From Hydrogenophaga sp. (GTDB taxonomy: Bacteria; Pseudomonadota; Gammaproteobacteria; Burkholderiales; Burkholderiaceae_C): a stretch of 52,582 nucleotides of DNA. Position 1 is the first letter of the stretch. Each line of letters starts with the position of its first letter. The DNA is taken from contig NZ_JAOASO010000065.1 of the NCBI RefSeq assembly GCF_030158645.1, forward strand, positions 1 through 52,582. The letters run 5' to 3'. The translations under genes were made by a program, and so were the position numbers. The notes under the pieces are model-generated. The model searched no databases. It was not told the origin of the DNA and saw only the letters and a list, made by a program, of their open reading frames with translations. This document shows positions 19,249 through 28,499 of the stretch, one piece after another.

Positions 19249-19326
19249 AACGAACGGTCGTGCCAAACTGCCCGGCGTTGTTCAATCTGCCGGCACATTT
19301 CTGTGGCGGCCATCAGGAGACACCCC

Positions 19327-20508
19327 ATGGATTTGGCATTCACGCCCGAAGAGCAGGCGTTTCGAGAGGAGATCCGCGGCTGGGTCAAGGCCAACCTGCC
19401 CGCCGATATTTCCCACAAGGTTCACAACGCGCTGCGGCTGTCGCGCGACGACATGCAGCGCTGGGCGAAGATCCTCGGCAAAAAAGGCTGGCTCGGCTGG
19501 GGCTGGCCCAAAGAGTTCGGCGGCCCGGGCTGGAACGCGGTGCAGAAGCACCTGTTCGAAGAAGAATGCGCCCTGGCCGGTGCGCCGCGCGTGGTGCCTT
19601 TCGGCCCGGTGATGGTGGCGCCCGTGATCATGGCCTTCGGCAACAAGGCACAACAGGAGCGCTTCCTGCCCGGCATCGCCAGCGGTGAAGTCTGGTGGAG
19701 CCAGGGTTACAGCGAACCGGGCTCCGGCTCGGACCTCGCCTCGGTGAAATGCCGCGCCGAGCGTCAGGGCGACAAGTACATCGTCAACGGCCAGAAAACC
19801 TGGACCACGCTGGGCCAGTACGGCGAGTGGATCTTCTGCCTGGTGCGCACCAGCACCGAAGGCAAGCCACAAACCGGCATCTCTTTCTTGCTGATCGACA
19901 TGAAGTCGCCCGGCATCACCGTGCGCCCCATCAAGCTGCTCGACGGCGAGTGCGAGGTCAACGAGGTCTGGTTTGACAACGTCGAAGTGCCTGCTGAAAA
20001 CCTGATCGGCGAAGAAAACAAGGGCTGGAACTACGCCAAGCACCTGCTGGCGCACGAGCGCACCAACATCGCCGACGTGAACCGCGCCAAGCGCGAACTG
20101 GAGCGCTTGAAGCGCATCGCCAAGGCCGAAGGCGTGTGGGACGACCTGCGTTTCCGCGACCAGATCGCCCTGCTCGAGGTGGACGTGGTGGCGCTGGAGA
20201 TGCTGGTGCTGCGCGTGCTCTCGGCCGAGAAGTCGGGCAAGAACTCGCTCGACATCGCCGGCCTGCTCAAGATCAAGGGCAGCGAGATCCAGCAGCGCTA
20301 CAGCGAACTCATGATGCTCGCCGCCGGCCCCTACAGCCTGCCCTTCATCGAAGAAGCCATGGAAGCCGGCTGGCAAGGCGACTTCCCCGGCGGCGTCAAC
20401 GCCAACGCACCGCTCGCATCGACCTACTTCAACATGCGCAAGACCACCATCTACGGTGGCAGCAACGAAGTGCAACGCAACATCGTCGCGCAAACCGTGC
20501 TCGGCTGA
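19327..20508 (+). CDS. Acyl-CoA dehydrogenase, large subunit of a heteromeric pair (pimeloyl-CoA dehydrogenase-like)
   Basis: 393 residues with the acyl-CoA dehydrogenase fold: N-terminal helices (PEEQAFREEIRGWV), beta domain with GYSEPGSGSDLASV and WTTLGQYGEWIFCLV, and a C-terminal helical bundle. The position of the usual catalytic Glu near the C terminus is Gly377 (IYGGSNEVQ). Glu244 in LLAHERTNIA sits where isovaleryl-CoA dehydrogenase carries its base. The RxQFG FAD/dimer loop is absent. It is 12 bases ahead of the small subunit, and the pair resembles PimC/PimD of dicarboxylate beta-oxidation. AGGAG precedes ATG 19327. The substrate is not determined. Confidence 0.88.
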   Translation: MDLAFTPEEQAFREEIRGWVKANLPADISHKVHNALRLSRDDMQRWAKILGKKGWLGWGWPKEFGGPGWNAVQKHLFEEECALAGAPRVVPFGPVMVAPVIMAFGNKAQQERFLPGIASGEVWWSQGYSEPGSGSDLASVKCRAERQGDKYIVNGQKTWTTLGQYGEWIFCLVRTSTEGKPQTGISFLLIDMKSPGITVRPIKLLDGECEVNEVWFDNVEVPAENLIGEENKGWNYAKHLLAHERTNIADVNRAKRELERLKRIAKAEGVWDDLRFRDQIALLEVDVVALEMLVLRVLSAEKSGKNSLDIAGLLKIKGSEIQQRYSELMMLAAGPYSLPFIEEAMEAGWQGDFPGGVNANAPLASTYFNMRKTTIYGGSNEVQRNIVAQTVLG

Positions 20509-20520
20509 GGAGATCAACAC

Positions 20521-21636
20521 ATGGACTTCGATTTTTCCGACGATCAAAGCGCCTTGCGCGAAGCCGTTCAAAAGTGGGTGGAGAAGGCCTACACCTTCGA
20601 CCGGCACACCGCCATCGTGGCCGCAGGCGGCTTTGACCGCGCGGCCTACAACGAACTCGCCGAACTCGGCCTGGCCGGTCTCTACGTGAGCGAAGACGAC
20701 GGCGGCATGGGCATGGGCCCCATCGAGGGCATGGTGGTGATGGAAGAACTGGGACGCGGCATCGTGCTCGAGCCGCTCGCCCAGACCCTCATCACCTCGG
20801 GTGTGCTCGGGGGCTACGCCCCAGCCGAACTGAAGGCCGCGTGGCTGCCACGCATGGCTTCCGGTGAAGCGCTGGTGGTGCTCGCGCACCAGGAGCGCAA
20901 GGCCCGCTACCAGCTCGACGTGTGCACCACCACCGCCACACAGGCCGGCAGCGGCTGGACGCTCTCCGGCACCAAGAACGTGGTGCCGGCCGCCGACCTG
21001 GCCGACGCCTTTGTGGTCCCCGCCATGGCGCTCGGCAAGCTCGCCTTGTTCCTCGTGGAGCGCACCGCCTCGGGCGTGAGCACCCGCGGTCACCACACGC
21101 AGGACGGCGGTCGCGCCGGTGACCTGACGCTGAAAGATGCAGCAGCCCAACTGATCACCACCGACGGACTGACCGCGCTGGAACACGGCGTGGACATCGG
21201 CATCGCCGCCACCTGCGCCGAAGCCGTGGGCGTGATGGACAAGACCGTGGCCATCACGGTCGAGTACATGAACACGCGCAAGCAGTTCGGCGTGGCCATC
21301 GCCAGCTTCCAGGCGCTGCGCCACCGTGTGGCCGACATGAAGATGCAGCTGGAACTGGCGCGCTCCATGAGCTACTACGCCAGCCTCAAGCTCAACGCAC
21401 CCGCGCCCGAACGGCGCGCGGCCATGTCACGCGCCAAGGTGCAATTGGGCACGTCCATGCGTTTCGTGGGCCAGCAGGCGGTGCAGCTGCACGGCGGCAT
21501 CGGCGTGACCGACGAGTACATCGTGAGCCACTACTTCAAGAAGCTCACGCAGCTGGAAATGTCCTTTGGCGACACCTTGCACCACTTGGGTGAGGTGTCC
21601 AGCCGCATGCAGGACACGGCCGGCGTGTTCGCCTGA
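20521..21636 (+). CDS. Acyl-CoA dehydrogenase, small subunit of a heteromeric pair (pimeloyl-CoA dehydrogenase-like)
   Basis: 371 residues, same fold as the preceding gene. The beta domain is degenerate: the region normally reading SEPxxGSD is AHQERKARYQLDV. The C-terminal domain keeps the FAD-binding RKQFG (253-257) and QLHGGIGVTDEYIVSHYFKKL. It therefore probably contributes FAD-binding residues while the partner contributes the catalytic Glu, as in alpha2beta2 FadE-type enzymes. GAGGAG precedes ATG 20521. A terminator follows, so the two genes form one operon. Confidence 0.87.
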   Translation: MDFDFSDDQSALREAVQKWVEKAYTFDRHTAIVAAGGFDRAAYNELAELGLAGLYVSEDDGGMGMGPIEGMVVMEELGRGIVLEPLAQTLITSGVLGGYAPAELKAAWLPRMASGEALVVLAHQERKARYQLDVCTTTATQAGSGWTLSGTKNVVPAADLADAFVVPAMALGKLALFLVERTASGVSTRGHHTQDGGRAGDLTLKDAAAQLITTDGLTALEHGVDIGIAATCAEAVGVMDKTVAITVEYMNTRKQFGVAIASFQALRHRVADMKMQLELARSMSYYASLKLNAPAPERRAAMSRAKVQLGTSMRFVGQQAVQLHGGIGVTDEYIVSHYFKKLTQLEMSFGDTLHHLGEVSSRMQDTAGVFA

Positions 21637-21655
21637 TCCGGCTTCAGCCTCCCAA

Positions 21656-21686
21656 CGGCCCGCACGCTGCGGGCCGCTTTGTTTTT
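21656..21686 (+). terminator. Intrinsic terminator of the acyl-CoA dehydrogenase operon
   Basis: Perfect stem CGGCCCGC/GCGGGCCG (21656-21676) extended by an inner pair of bases, followed by CTTTGTTTTT. Confidence 0.85.
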
Positions 21687-21715
21687 GCCACCCCGAACAC
21701 GACACGGTGACCCCC

Positions 21716-23092
21716 ATGACCACCCGCCGCACGTTCTTCGCCCTGGTCGCCAGCAGCCTGCTGCTGGGCGCCTGCGCCACCGCGCCGCCAGTCGCCAGCC
21801 AGCCCCCCATCGTGTTCGTGCACGGCAACGGCGACTCGGCGTCCATCTGGCAGAGCACGGTGTGGCGCTTCGAGTCCAACGGCTGGCCGCGCGAACGCCT
21901 GCACGCCATCGACCTGCCCTACCCGCTGGCACGCGATGAGGACGGCAAGGCCCAGCCAGGCCGCACGTCCACCGCCGAACACATGGCCTACCTCAAGGCC
22001 GAGGTGGACCAGGTGCTGAAGGCCACGGGCGCGACGCAGGTGGTGCTGGTGGCCAACTCGCGCGGCGGCAACGCGGTGCGCAACTACATCCAGAACGGCG
22101 GTGGCGACAAGACCGTGAGCCACGCGGTGCTGGGCGGCACACCCAACCACGGCGTGTGGGCCACCAAGGGCTTTCGCGAGGCCAACGAATTCTCCGGCAC
22201 CGGGCCTTTCCTCACCGGCTTGAACGCGCCCAAGAATGCGGCGGGGGACGAAGTGACCGGCCCGGTGAAGTGGATGACCATCCGCTCCGACAACAACGAC
22301 AAGTTCGCTCAACCCGACGGTCTGTGGATCGGTGCCAAGGGCACGCCCACGAACGTCACCTTTGAAGGCCCGGCGCTCAAGGGCGCGACCAACGCCGTGC
22401 TGCCGCGCGTGGACCACCGCGAGACATCCTTCTCGCCCGCCGCCTTCGACACCACTTACCGCTTCATCACCGGCAAGGCCCCCACCACGCTGGCACCGAC
22501 GCCACAGGCGCCGGTCGTGCTCAACGGCAAGATCACCGGCCTGGGCCTCGTGCCCACGGACCCGGCCAGCGGCAGCTACGCCAACAACCTGGCGCTGCCC
22601 GGTGCACAACTGGTGGTCTACGCCACCGATCCCGCCACCGGCGAACGCAAGGGCGCCGCCGTGCACAGCAAAACCGTGGGCGCTGATGGGCTCTGGGGAC
22701 CGTTCACCGCCCAAGCCGGTGTGCCGCACGAGTTCATGATCAGCGCACCGGGCTACGCCACCACGCACATTTACCGCAGCCCGTTTCCGCGCAGCAGCGA
22801 CCTGATCCACCTGCGTGCCGAGCGCATCCCGGCGGCCGACCAGGGTGCCAGGTCCACCGTGACCTTCACCCGCCCGCGCGGCTACTTTGACGCCGGGCGC
22901 GACGCGATGGCGTTCGACGGCAAGGCGTTGCCCGGCGTGCCGCCCACAGGTGCCGGTGTGTCGAGTTCGAAGATCAAGCTGATGGAAGACGGCGTGCGGG
23001 CCATCCCGGCGACGTTCAACGGCGAGACGATCACCGGACGCACCTGGCCTGCGGCAGAGAACCGCGTGGTGATTCTTGAATTGACCGATTGA
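21716..23092 (+). CDS. Lipoprotein alpha/beta hydrolase with C-terminal beta domain
   Basis: 458-residue predicted exported lipoprotein. The N terminus MTTRRTFFALVASSLLLGAC combines a twin-arginine-like motif with a lipobox ending at Cys20. An alpha/beta hydrolase domain follows: oxyanion HGNGDSAS (36-43) and nucleophile Ser115 in VANSRGGN, which departs from GxSxG because Ala replaces the first Gly. After about residue 260 there is a carboxypeptidase-regulatory-like beta domain (KITGLGLVPTDPASG... GAQLVVYATDPATGE). It is probably an esterase, lipase or polyester hydrolase at the cell envelope; the substrate is unknown. ATG 21716 lacks a strong ribosome binding site. Confidence 0.75.
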   Translation: MTTRRTFFALVASSLLLGACATAPPVASQPPIVFVHGNGDSASIWQSTVWRFESNGWPRERLHAIDLPYPLARDEDGKAQPGRTSTAEHMAYLKAEVDQVLKATGATQVVLVANSRGGNAVRNYIQNGGGDKTVSHAVLGGTPNHGVWATKGFREANEFSGTGPFLTGLNAPKNAAGDEVTGPVKWMTIRSDNNDKFAQPDGLWIGAKGTPTNVTFEGPALKGATNAVLPRVDHRETSFSPAAFDTTYRFITGKAPTTLAPTPQAPVVLNGKITGLGLVPTDPASGSYANNLALPGAQLVVYATDPATGERKGAAVHSKTVGADGLWGPFTAQAGVPHEFMISAPGYATTHIYRSPFPRSSDLIHLRAERIPAADQGARSTVTFTRPRGYFDAGRDAMAFDGKALPGVPPTGAGVSSSKIKLMEDGVRAIPATFNGETITGRTWPAAENRVVILELTD

Positions 23093-23106
23093 GGCCGATC
23101 CGGACC

Positions 23107-23664
23107 TCAGGCGTGCAGGCGCGAGGTCTTGGGCAGGTGCGACATCAAAAACTCCATCTGGTCCGCCAGGATGCGGCGGTTGCGCAGGATGAAGTCTTCC
23201 CACAGGCTGGGCACATAGGGCGCATACAACAGCCCCATGTGCGCCTGCTCGGGCGTGCGGTTGCCCTTGCGGTGGTTGCACGAGCGGCAGGCGGTGACCA
23301 CGTTCATCCACAGGTCGCGCCCGTTCTGGCCCAGCGGCACGATGTGTTCCCGGGTCAGTTCTTCCTCCACAAAATGTTCGCCGCAGTAGGCGCACACATT
23401 GCGGTCGCGTGCAAACAGCTTGCTGTTGGTGAGCGTGGGCCGCAGGTCGAACGGGTTGATGCGCGGCACGCCCTGGGTGCCGATGATGGAGTTGACGTTG
23501 ATGACCGACTGGCGCCCGGTGATCGCATTGTGCCCGCCGTGGAACACCGCGATCTCGGCCCCCATCTCCCAGCGCACTTCATCCGCCGCGTAGTGCAAGA
23601 CGGCCTCTTCAAGGCTGATCCACGACTGTGGCAGACCCTGGGCTGAGAGCTTCAAGACCTTCAA
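23107..23664 (-). CDS. HNH endonuclease family protein
   Basis: 185 residues with a C-terminal HNH nuclease module: zinc ligands CAYC and CRSC bracket LTREHIVPLGQNGRDLWMNVVTACRSCNHRKGNR, which holds the catalytic His. The first 80 residues form a conserved companion region. The start is TTG 23664, supported by AAGGAG six bases upstream; an in-frame TTG three codons later is the alternative. Stand-alone HNH proteins of this size are widespread in proteobacterial chromosomes and their role is unclear. No methyltransferase, intron or prophage gene is adjacent, so nothing marks it as part of a restriction system. Confidence 0.82.
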   Translation of the reverse strand: MKVLKLSAQGLPQSWISLEEAVLHYAADEVRWEMGAEIAVFHGGHNAITGRQSVINVNSIIGTQGVPRINPFDLRPTLTNSKLFARDRNVCAYCGEHFVEEELTREHIVPLGQNGRDLWMNVVTACRSCNHRKGNRTPEQAHMGLLYAPYVPSLWEDFILRNRRILADQMEFLMSHLPKTSRLHA

Positions 23665-23855
23665 GACGGACTCCTTTGTGCATGGGCATCAGCGGAAAAC
23701 AGACCCCGGGGGGCCCGACATGTCTCGCAGGCAGGGCCTGCAAACGTGTATCGTCGTGTGTCAATATAGCGCGCTTTGATGACGCAGCCCGTGGCGCCCC
23801 TACATTCCCCACCGCAGCCCGTCTTGCAGCGGCTGCCTCACCCCACCGACCCGGC

Positions 23856-24935
23856 ATGAAAATCTTTCGCGGCTTGCGCGGCCGTCTTCCCAGCCACCTG
23901 CAGGCCAACCGCGGTGGTTGCGCGCTCACCATCGGCAATTTTGACGGCGTGCACCGCGGCCACCAGGCCATGCTGGCGCTGCTCAACAACGAAGCCAGGC
24001 ACCGGGGCGTGCCCAGCTGCGTGATGACCTTTGAGCCGCACCCGCGCGACTATTTCGCCGCCCTGCACCACCAGCCCGACCTGGCGCCCGCCCGCATCGC
24101 CACCCTGCGCGACAAGCTGCAGGAGCTGGAACGCTGCGGCGTGGACGAGTGCGTGGTGCTGCCCTTCAACGCACAGCTGGCAGCGCAAACGCCGCAGGCT
24201 TTCATTGAAGACATTCTGGTGGGCTCGCTGGGCGTGAAGTACGTGCTGGTCGGTGACGACTTCCGCTTCGGCGCCAAGCGCGCGGGCGACTACGCCATGC
24301 TGGACGCCGCCGGCAACCGCCTGGGCTTCGACGTGGCGCGCATGCAGAGCTACGAGGTGCACGGCCTGCGCGTGTCGAGCTCGGCCGTGCGCCAGGCGCT
24401 GGGCGCTGGGCGCATGGAAGACGTGGCCGCCCTGCTCGGCCGGCCCTACAGCATCAGCGGCCATGTGGTGCACGGGCGCAAGCTCGGCCGCCAGCTGGCC
24501 GAAAGCGCTCCCGGTCGTGGCGACGGTTTTCGCACCCTCAACCTGCGCTTTTCCCACTGGAAACCGGCCGCCAGCGGCATCTTCGCGGTGCTGGTGCACG
24601 GCCTCGGCCCGCACCACGATTCACCGCCCTTGACCGGTGTGGCCAACCTCGGCGTGCGGCCCTCCCTGGACCCGGACGATGTGAACGGCGGACGCGTGCT
24701 GCTTGAAACGCATGGCCTCGACTGGCCCCGGGCTCTGAGTGAGAGCCTGCCCGGCGGGGAGGCCTACGGTAAAATCGTCCGCGTGGAACTGCTGCACAAA
24801 CTGCATGACGAGCTGAAATACGACAGTCTGGACGCCCTGACCCAGGGCATCGCACGCGACTGCGACGACGCACGCGCCTTCTTCGCCTCGCTGCACGCCC
24901 AAACCCACCGCCAGACCACGCGCGACCGAATTTAG
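23856..24935 (+). CDS. ribF: Bifunctional riboflavin kinase / FAD synthetase
   Basis: Makes FMN and then FAD from riboflavin. 359 residues. The FAD synthetase half has LTIGNFDGVHRGHQAML (24-40), GDDFRFGAKRAGD (133-145) and VSSSAVRQAL (173-182). The flavokinase half begins GRPYSISGHVVHGRKLG (195-211). It is unusual: 13 residues (212-224) are inserted where the family continues directly into FPTAN, and that motif reads FRTLN (225-229), keeping Thr and Asn. ATG 23856 is the first residue before conserved sequence; no clear Shine-Dalgarno. The 191-base divergent gap to the HNH gene has no other gene. ribF-ileS-lspA is a common order. Confidence 0.94.
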   Translation: MKIFRGLRGRLPSHLQANRGGCALTIGNFDGVHRGHQAMLALLNNEARHRGVPSCVMTFEPHPRDYFAALHHQPDLAPARIATLRDKLQELERCGVDECVVLPFNAQLAAQTPQAFIEDILVGSLGVKYVLVGDDFRFGAKRAGDYAMLDAAGNRLGFDVARMQSYEVHGLRVSSSAVRQALGAGRMEDVAALLGRPYSISGHVVHGRKLGRQLAESAPGRGDGFRTLNLRFSHWKPAASGIFAVLVHGLGPHHDSPPLTGVANLGVRPSLDPDDVNGGRVLLETHGLDWPRALSESLPGGEAYGKIVRVELLHKLHDELKYDSLDALTQGIARDCDDARAFFASLHAQTHRQTTRDRI

Positions 24936-24960
24936 ACCTCGCGTCTATCCGGTCGCTGCC

Positions 24961-25035
24961 CTTCGACAGGCTCAGGGCGAACGGTGTCTCCTTCTGTCTC
25001 CACCCACTCCCCCGTTCGGGCTGAGCTTGTCGAAG
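24961..25035. repeat. Inverted pair of a dispersed extragenic repeat between ribF and ileS
   Basis: The left arm (24961-24984, beginning CTTCGACAGGCTCAG) and right arm (25012-25035, beginning CCGTTCGGGCTGAG) are inverted copies matching at 21 of 24 positions, separated by 27 bases. Sequences of this type are abundant extragenic repeats in many proteobacteria (established knowledge, from memory). In RNA they would form a long hairpin inside the presumed ribF-ileS transcript, ending 19 bases before the ileS start. There is no T run, so it is not an obvious terminator. Confidence 0.8.
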
Positions 25036-25054
25036 CCACCACGGAACCTCCGCC

Positions 25055-27922
25055 ATGTCCGAATCCACGCCCGCTGCCGCCGACTACCGCAGCACCCTGA
25101 ACCTGCCCGACACCCCGTTCCCGATGCGCGGCGATTTGCCCAAGCGCGAGCCGGGCTGGGTCGACAGCTGGAACGAGGGCGGCCTCTACAAACGCCTGCG
25201 CGACGCCCGCGCCGGTGCCCCCCTGTTTGTGTTGCACGACGGCCCGCCGTACGCCAACGGCAAGCTGCACATCGGCCACGCGCTCAACAAGGTGCTGAAA
25301 GACATGATCGTCAAGAGCCGCCAGCTCTCGGGCTTTGACGCGCAGTACATCCCCGGCTGGGACTGCCACGGCCTGCCGATCGAGAACGCGATCGAAAAAC
25401 TGCACGGCCGCAACCTCAGCCGCGACGACATGCAGGCCAAAAGCCGGGCGTTCGCGACCGAGCAGATCGGCCAGCAGCGGGAAGACTTCAAGCGCCTGGG
25501 CGTGCTGGGCGACTGGGAGCGCCCCTACCGCACCATGGACTTCGCCAACGAGGCCGGTGAAATCCGCGCCTTCAAGCGCGTGATCGAGCGCGGCTTTGTG
25601 TACCGGGGCCTCAAGCCCGTGTACTGGTGCTTCGACTGCGGCTCGTCGCTGGCCGAATTCGAGATCGAATACGCCGACAAGAAGAGCGAGACGCTGGACG
25701 TGGCCTTCGAGACCGATGACGCTGCAAAGCTCGCGGCCGCCTTCGGCGTGGGTGCGATGCCCGCGGGCAAGACCGCGTTCGCGGTCATCTGGACCACCAC
25801 CGCCTGGACCATCCCCGCCAACCAGGCGCTCAACGCCCACCCCGAGTTCACCTATGCGCTGGTGGACACGCCCATGGGTTGCCTGGTGCTGGCCGAAACG
25901 CTGGTCGAGAAATGCCTGGAGCGCTTCGGCCTCACCGGCACCGTGATCGCCACCGCGCCGGGCAAGGCCCTGGGCGGCCTGAACTTCCGCCACCCGCTGT
26001 TCGACGTGGACGCTGGCTACCAACGCCTGTCGCCGATGTACCTCGCCGAGTACGTGAGCGACGCCGACGGCACCGGCATCGTGCACTCGTCGCCCGCCTA
26101 CGGCGTGGACGACTTCAACTCCTGCGTGGCACACGGCATGTCGGTCGACGACATCCTCAACCCGGTGCAGGGCAACGGCGCCTACGCCGCCGAACTCCCA
26201 CTGTTCGGTGGCCTGCACATCTGGAAAGCCGTGCCGGTGATCCTGGAGGCGCTCAAGGCCGCCGCGCGGCTGATGGCCACGCAGACCATCACCCACAGCT
26301 ACCCGCACTGCTGGCGCCACAAGACGCCGGTGATCTACCGCGCCGCGGCGCAGTGGTTCGTGCGCATGGACGAGGGCGAAGGCGTGTTCACCAAAGACAA
26401 GGCACCCAAGACGCTGCGCCAGCTGGCGCTGGAGGCCATCGACGCCACCCGCTTCTACCCCGAGAACGGCCGCACCCGCCTGCGCGACATGATCGCCAAC
26501 CGGCCCGACTGGTGCATCAGCCGACAGCGCAGCTGGGGCGTGCCCGTGCCGTTCTTCCTGCACAAGGACAGCGGCGAGCTGCACCCGCGCACGATGGAGA
26601 TCCTCGACCAGGCGGCCGACATCGTGGAGAAAGGCGGCATCGAGGCCTGGAGCCGCGTCACCGCAGAGGACATTCTGGGCGCCACCGACGCACCGCACTA
26701 CACCAAGAGCACCGACATCCTCGAGGTGTGGTTCGACTCCGGCTCCACCTTTTCGCACGTGCTGCGCGGCAGCCACGCCAACGCCTACCCCAACGGGGCG
26801 TTCCACACGGAAGGCCCCGAGGCCGACCTGTACCTCGAAGGCCACGACCAGCACCGCGGCTGGTTCCACAGCTCGCTGCTGCTGGGCTGCGCGCTCTATG
26901 ACCGCGCGCCCTACAAAGGCCTGCTGACCCACGGCTTCGCCACCGACGGCCAGGGCCGCAAGATGAGCAAGAGCCTGGGCAACACGGTGGAGCCGCAGAG
27001 TGTGACCAGCAAGCTCGGCGCCGAGATCGTGCGCCTGTGGGTGGCCAGCACCGACTATTCGGGCGACCTCAACATCGACGACAAGATCCTGGCCCGCGTG
27101 GTCGACGCCTACCGCCGCATCCGCAACACGCTGCGCTTTTTGCTCGCCAACGTGAGCGACTTCGACCCGGCCAAAGACGCCGTGCCACTGGACCAGATGC
27201 TGGAGATCGACCGCTACGCGCTGGCGCGCGCGGCGCAGTTCCAGGCCGAGGTGCTGGCGCACTACGCGGTGTACGAGTTCCACCCGGTGGTGGCCAAGTT
27301 GCAGGTGTACTGCTCGGAAGACCTGGGCGCGTTCTACCTCGACGTGCTCAAAGACCGGCTCTACACCACCGCACCCGGCAGCCTCGCGCGTCGCAGCGCG
27401 CAGACCGCGCTGCACCAGATCACCCACGCCATGCTGCGCTGGATGGCGCCCTTCCTCAGCTTCACGGCCGAAGAGGCGTGGCCGGTGCTGGCCGGTGCGC
27501 AGAACCAGGGCTCGATCTTCTTCGAAACCTTTGCCCAGCTGCCGGCGGTGGACGAGCCGCTGCTGGCCAAGTGGTCGCGCATCCGCGCGGTGCGCGAAAC
27601 GGTGAACAAGGAGATCGAGACGGTGCGCACCGCGGGTGGCGTGGGCTCGTCGCTGCAGGCGACGGTGAAACTCACCGTGCCGGCGGACGACCATGCGGTG
27701 CTCGCTTCGCTCGGCGACGACCTCAAGTTCGTCTTCATCGTCTCGCAGGTGGCCCTGCTCGAAGGCGATGCGAAGGTGGAGGTGATCCCGGCGGTCGCCG
27801 CCAAGTGCGAGCGCTGCTGGCACTACCGCGACGACGTGGGAGCCGACGCTGCGCACCCCACACTGTGCGGGCGCTGCACCAGCAACCTGTTCGGCGCGGG
27901 TGAAGCCCGCTTGGTGGCCTGA
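25055..27922 (+). CDS. ileS: Isoleucyl-tRNA synthetase, class I
   Basis: Charges tRNA-Ile. 955 residues: HIGH-type motif [14 protein letters not shown] (about 65-78), the large CP1 editing domain ([19 protein letters not shown]), KMSKS in [10 protein letters not shown], an anticodon-binding helical domain, and a C-terminal zinc finger ([12 protein letters not shown]... CGRC). It is the bacterial type with intact motifs. ATG 25055 follows ACGGAA. The stop overlaps the lspA start (TGATG), so the two are translationally coupled. Confidence 0.98.
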   Translation: MSESTPAAADYRSTLNLPDTPFPMRGDLPKREPGWVDSWNEGGLYKRLRDARAGAPLFVLHDGPPYANGKLHIGHALNKVLKDMIVKSRQLSGFDAQYIPGWDCHGLPIENAIEKLHGRNLSRDDMQAKSRAFATEQIGQQREDFKRLGVLGDWERPYRTMDFANEAGEIRAFKRVIERGFVYRGLKPVYWCFDCGSSLAEFEIEYADKKSETLDVAFETDDAAKLAAAFGVGAMPAGKTAFAVIWTTTAWTIPANQALNAHPEFTYALVDTPMGCLVLAETLVEKCLERFGLTGTVIATAPGKALGGLNFRHPLFDVDAGYQRLSPMYLAEYVSDADGTGIVHSSPAYGVDDFNSCVAHGMSVDDILNPVQGNGAYAAELPLFGGLHIWKAVPVILEALKAAARLMATQTITHSYPHCWRHKTPVIYRAAAQWFVRMDEGEGVFTKDKAPKTLRQLALEAIDATRFYPENGRTRLRDMIANRPDWCISRQRSWGVPVPFFLHKDSGELHPRTMEILDQAADIVEKGGIEAWSRVTAEDILGATDAPHYTKSTDILEVWFDSGSTFSHVLRGSHANAYPNGAFHTEGPEADLYLEGHDQHRGWFHSSLLLGCALYDRAPYKGLLTHGFATDGQGRKMSKSLGNTVEPQSVTSKLGAEIVRLWVASTDYSGDLNIDDKILARVVDAYRRIRNTLRFLLANVSDFDPAKDAVPLDQMLEIDRYALARAAQFQAEVLAHYAVYEFHPVVAKLQVYCSEDLGAFYLDVLKDRLYTTAPGSLARRSAQTALHQITHAMLRWMAPFLSFTAEEAWPVLAGAQNQGSIFFETFAQLPAVDEPLLAKWSRIRAVRETVNKEIETVRTAGGVGSSLQATVKLTVPADDHAVLASLGDDLKFVFIVSQVALLEGDAKVEVIPAVAAKCERCWHYRDDVGADAAHPTLCGRCTSNLFGAGEARLVA

Positions 27923-28431
27923 TGAGCAACCTCTCGACACGTGGCATCTGGCCCTGGCTGGGTCTGGCGGCCTTGCTCGTGGCGGCCGATCAGGCCACCA
28001 AGGTGCTGATCCTGGCCAACTACCAGTTGGGCGACAGCACCTTCATCACCAGCTTCTTCAACATCGTGCGTGTGCACAACACGGGCGCGGCGTTCTCGTT
28101 CCTCGCCGATGCCGGGGGCTGGCAGCGTTGGTTCTTCACCGGCGTGGGCGTGGCCGCCTCCGTGTTCATCGTCTGGATGCTGCGCACGCACCCGGGCGAG
28201 AAGCTGTTCGCGCTCGCGCTGGCCTGCATCCTGGGCGGTGCCATCGGCAACGTGATCGACCGCGTGCTTCACGGCTACGTGGTGGACTGGCTGGACTTCC
28301 ACTGGGGCCTGCTCAGCGGGCTGTTCCCGGGTGGGCACTTTCCGGCCTTCAACATCGCCGATGCGGCCATCACCGTGGGCGCGGTGTCGTTGATCCTCGA
28401 CGAGATCCTGCGCTGGCGCCGCAGCCGCTGA
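27922..28431 (+). CDS. lspA: Lipoprotein signal peptidase (signal peptidase II)
   Basis: Inner-membrane aspartyl protease that removes signal peptides from prolipoproteins. 169 residues, four membrane helices. The catalytic aspartates are in [22 protein letters not shown] and [12 protein letters not shown], the invariant family motifs. It overlaps ileS by one base and shows no ribosome binding site of its own. Substrates in this window include the hydrolase at 21.7 kb and the META protein at 43.2 kb. Confidence 0.97.
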   Translation: MSNLSTRGIWPWLGLAALLVAADQATKVLILANYQLGDSTFITSFFNIVRVHNTGAAFSFLADAGGWQRWFFTGVGVAASVFIVWMLRTHPGEKLFALALACILGGAIGNVIDRVLHGYVVDWLDFHWGLLSGLFPGGHFPAFNIADAAITVGAVSLILDEILRWRRSR

Positions 28432-28485
28432 CCCGCGCGCGCGCACCGCACGGCCGCGCACCCCGGACGACGCCCAGAGCGGGCG

Positions 28486-28491
28486 TATAAC
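28486..28491 (+). promoter_or_regulatory. -10-like hexamer close to the cotransporter start
   Basis: TATAAC ends eight bases before the ATG at 28500 and no Shine-Dalgarno is present, so the mRNA may be leaderless. The -35 region is not recognisable. Confidence 0.4.
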
Positions 28492-28499
28492 TTCCGCTC

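Noticed and set aside
23107..23664. HNH gene as part of a restriction-modification or defence island
   Set aside because: No methyltransferase, helicase or other defence gene is nearby, and the surroundings are housekeeping genes.
23665..23855. FMN riboswitch ahead of ribF
   Set aside because: None of the conserved RFN-element helices or the terminal pairing blocks could be seen in the divergent gap.
24936..25054. T-box or other aminoacyl-tRNA-sensing leader for ileS
   Set aside because: The only structure is the dispersed inverted repeat. No T-box sequence or anti-terminator is present, and T-boxes are not expected in betaproteobacteria.
24932..27940. A 1002-codon open frame on the minus strand opposite ileS
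   Set aside because: It is an exact antisense shadow of a well-conserved gene in high-GC DNA. Its translation is low-complexity His/Val/Ala/Arg-rich and matches no family.
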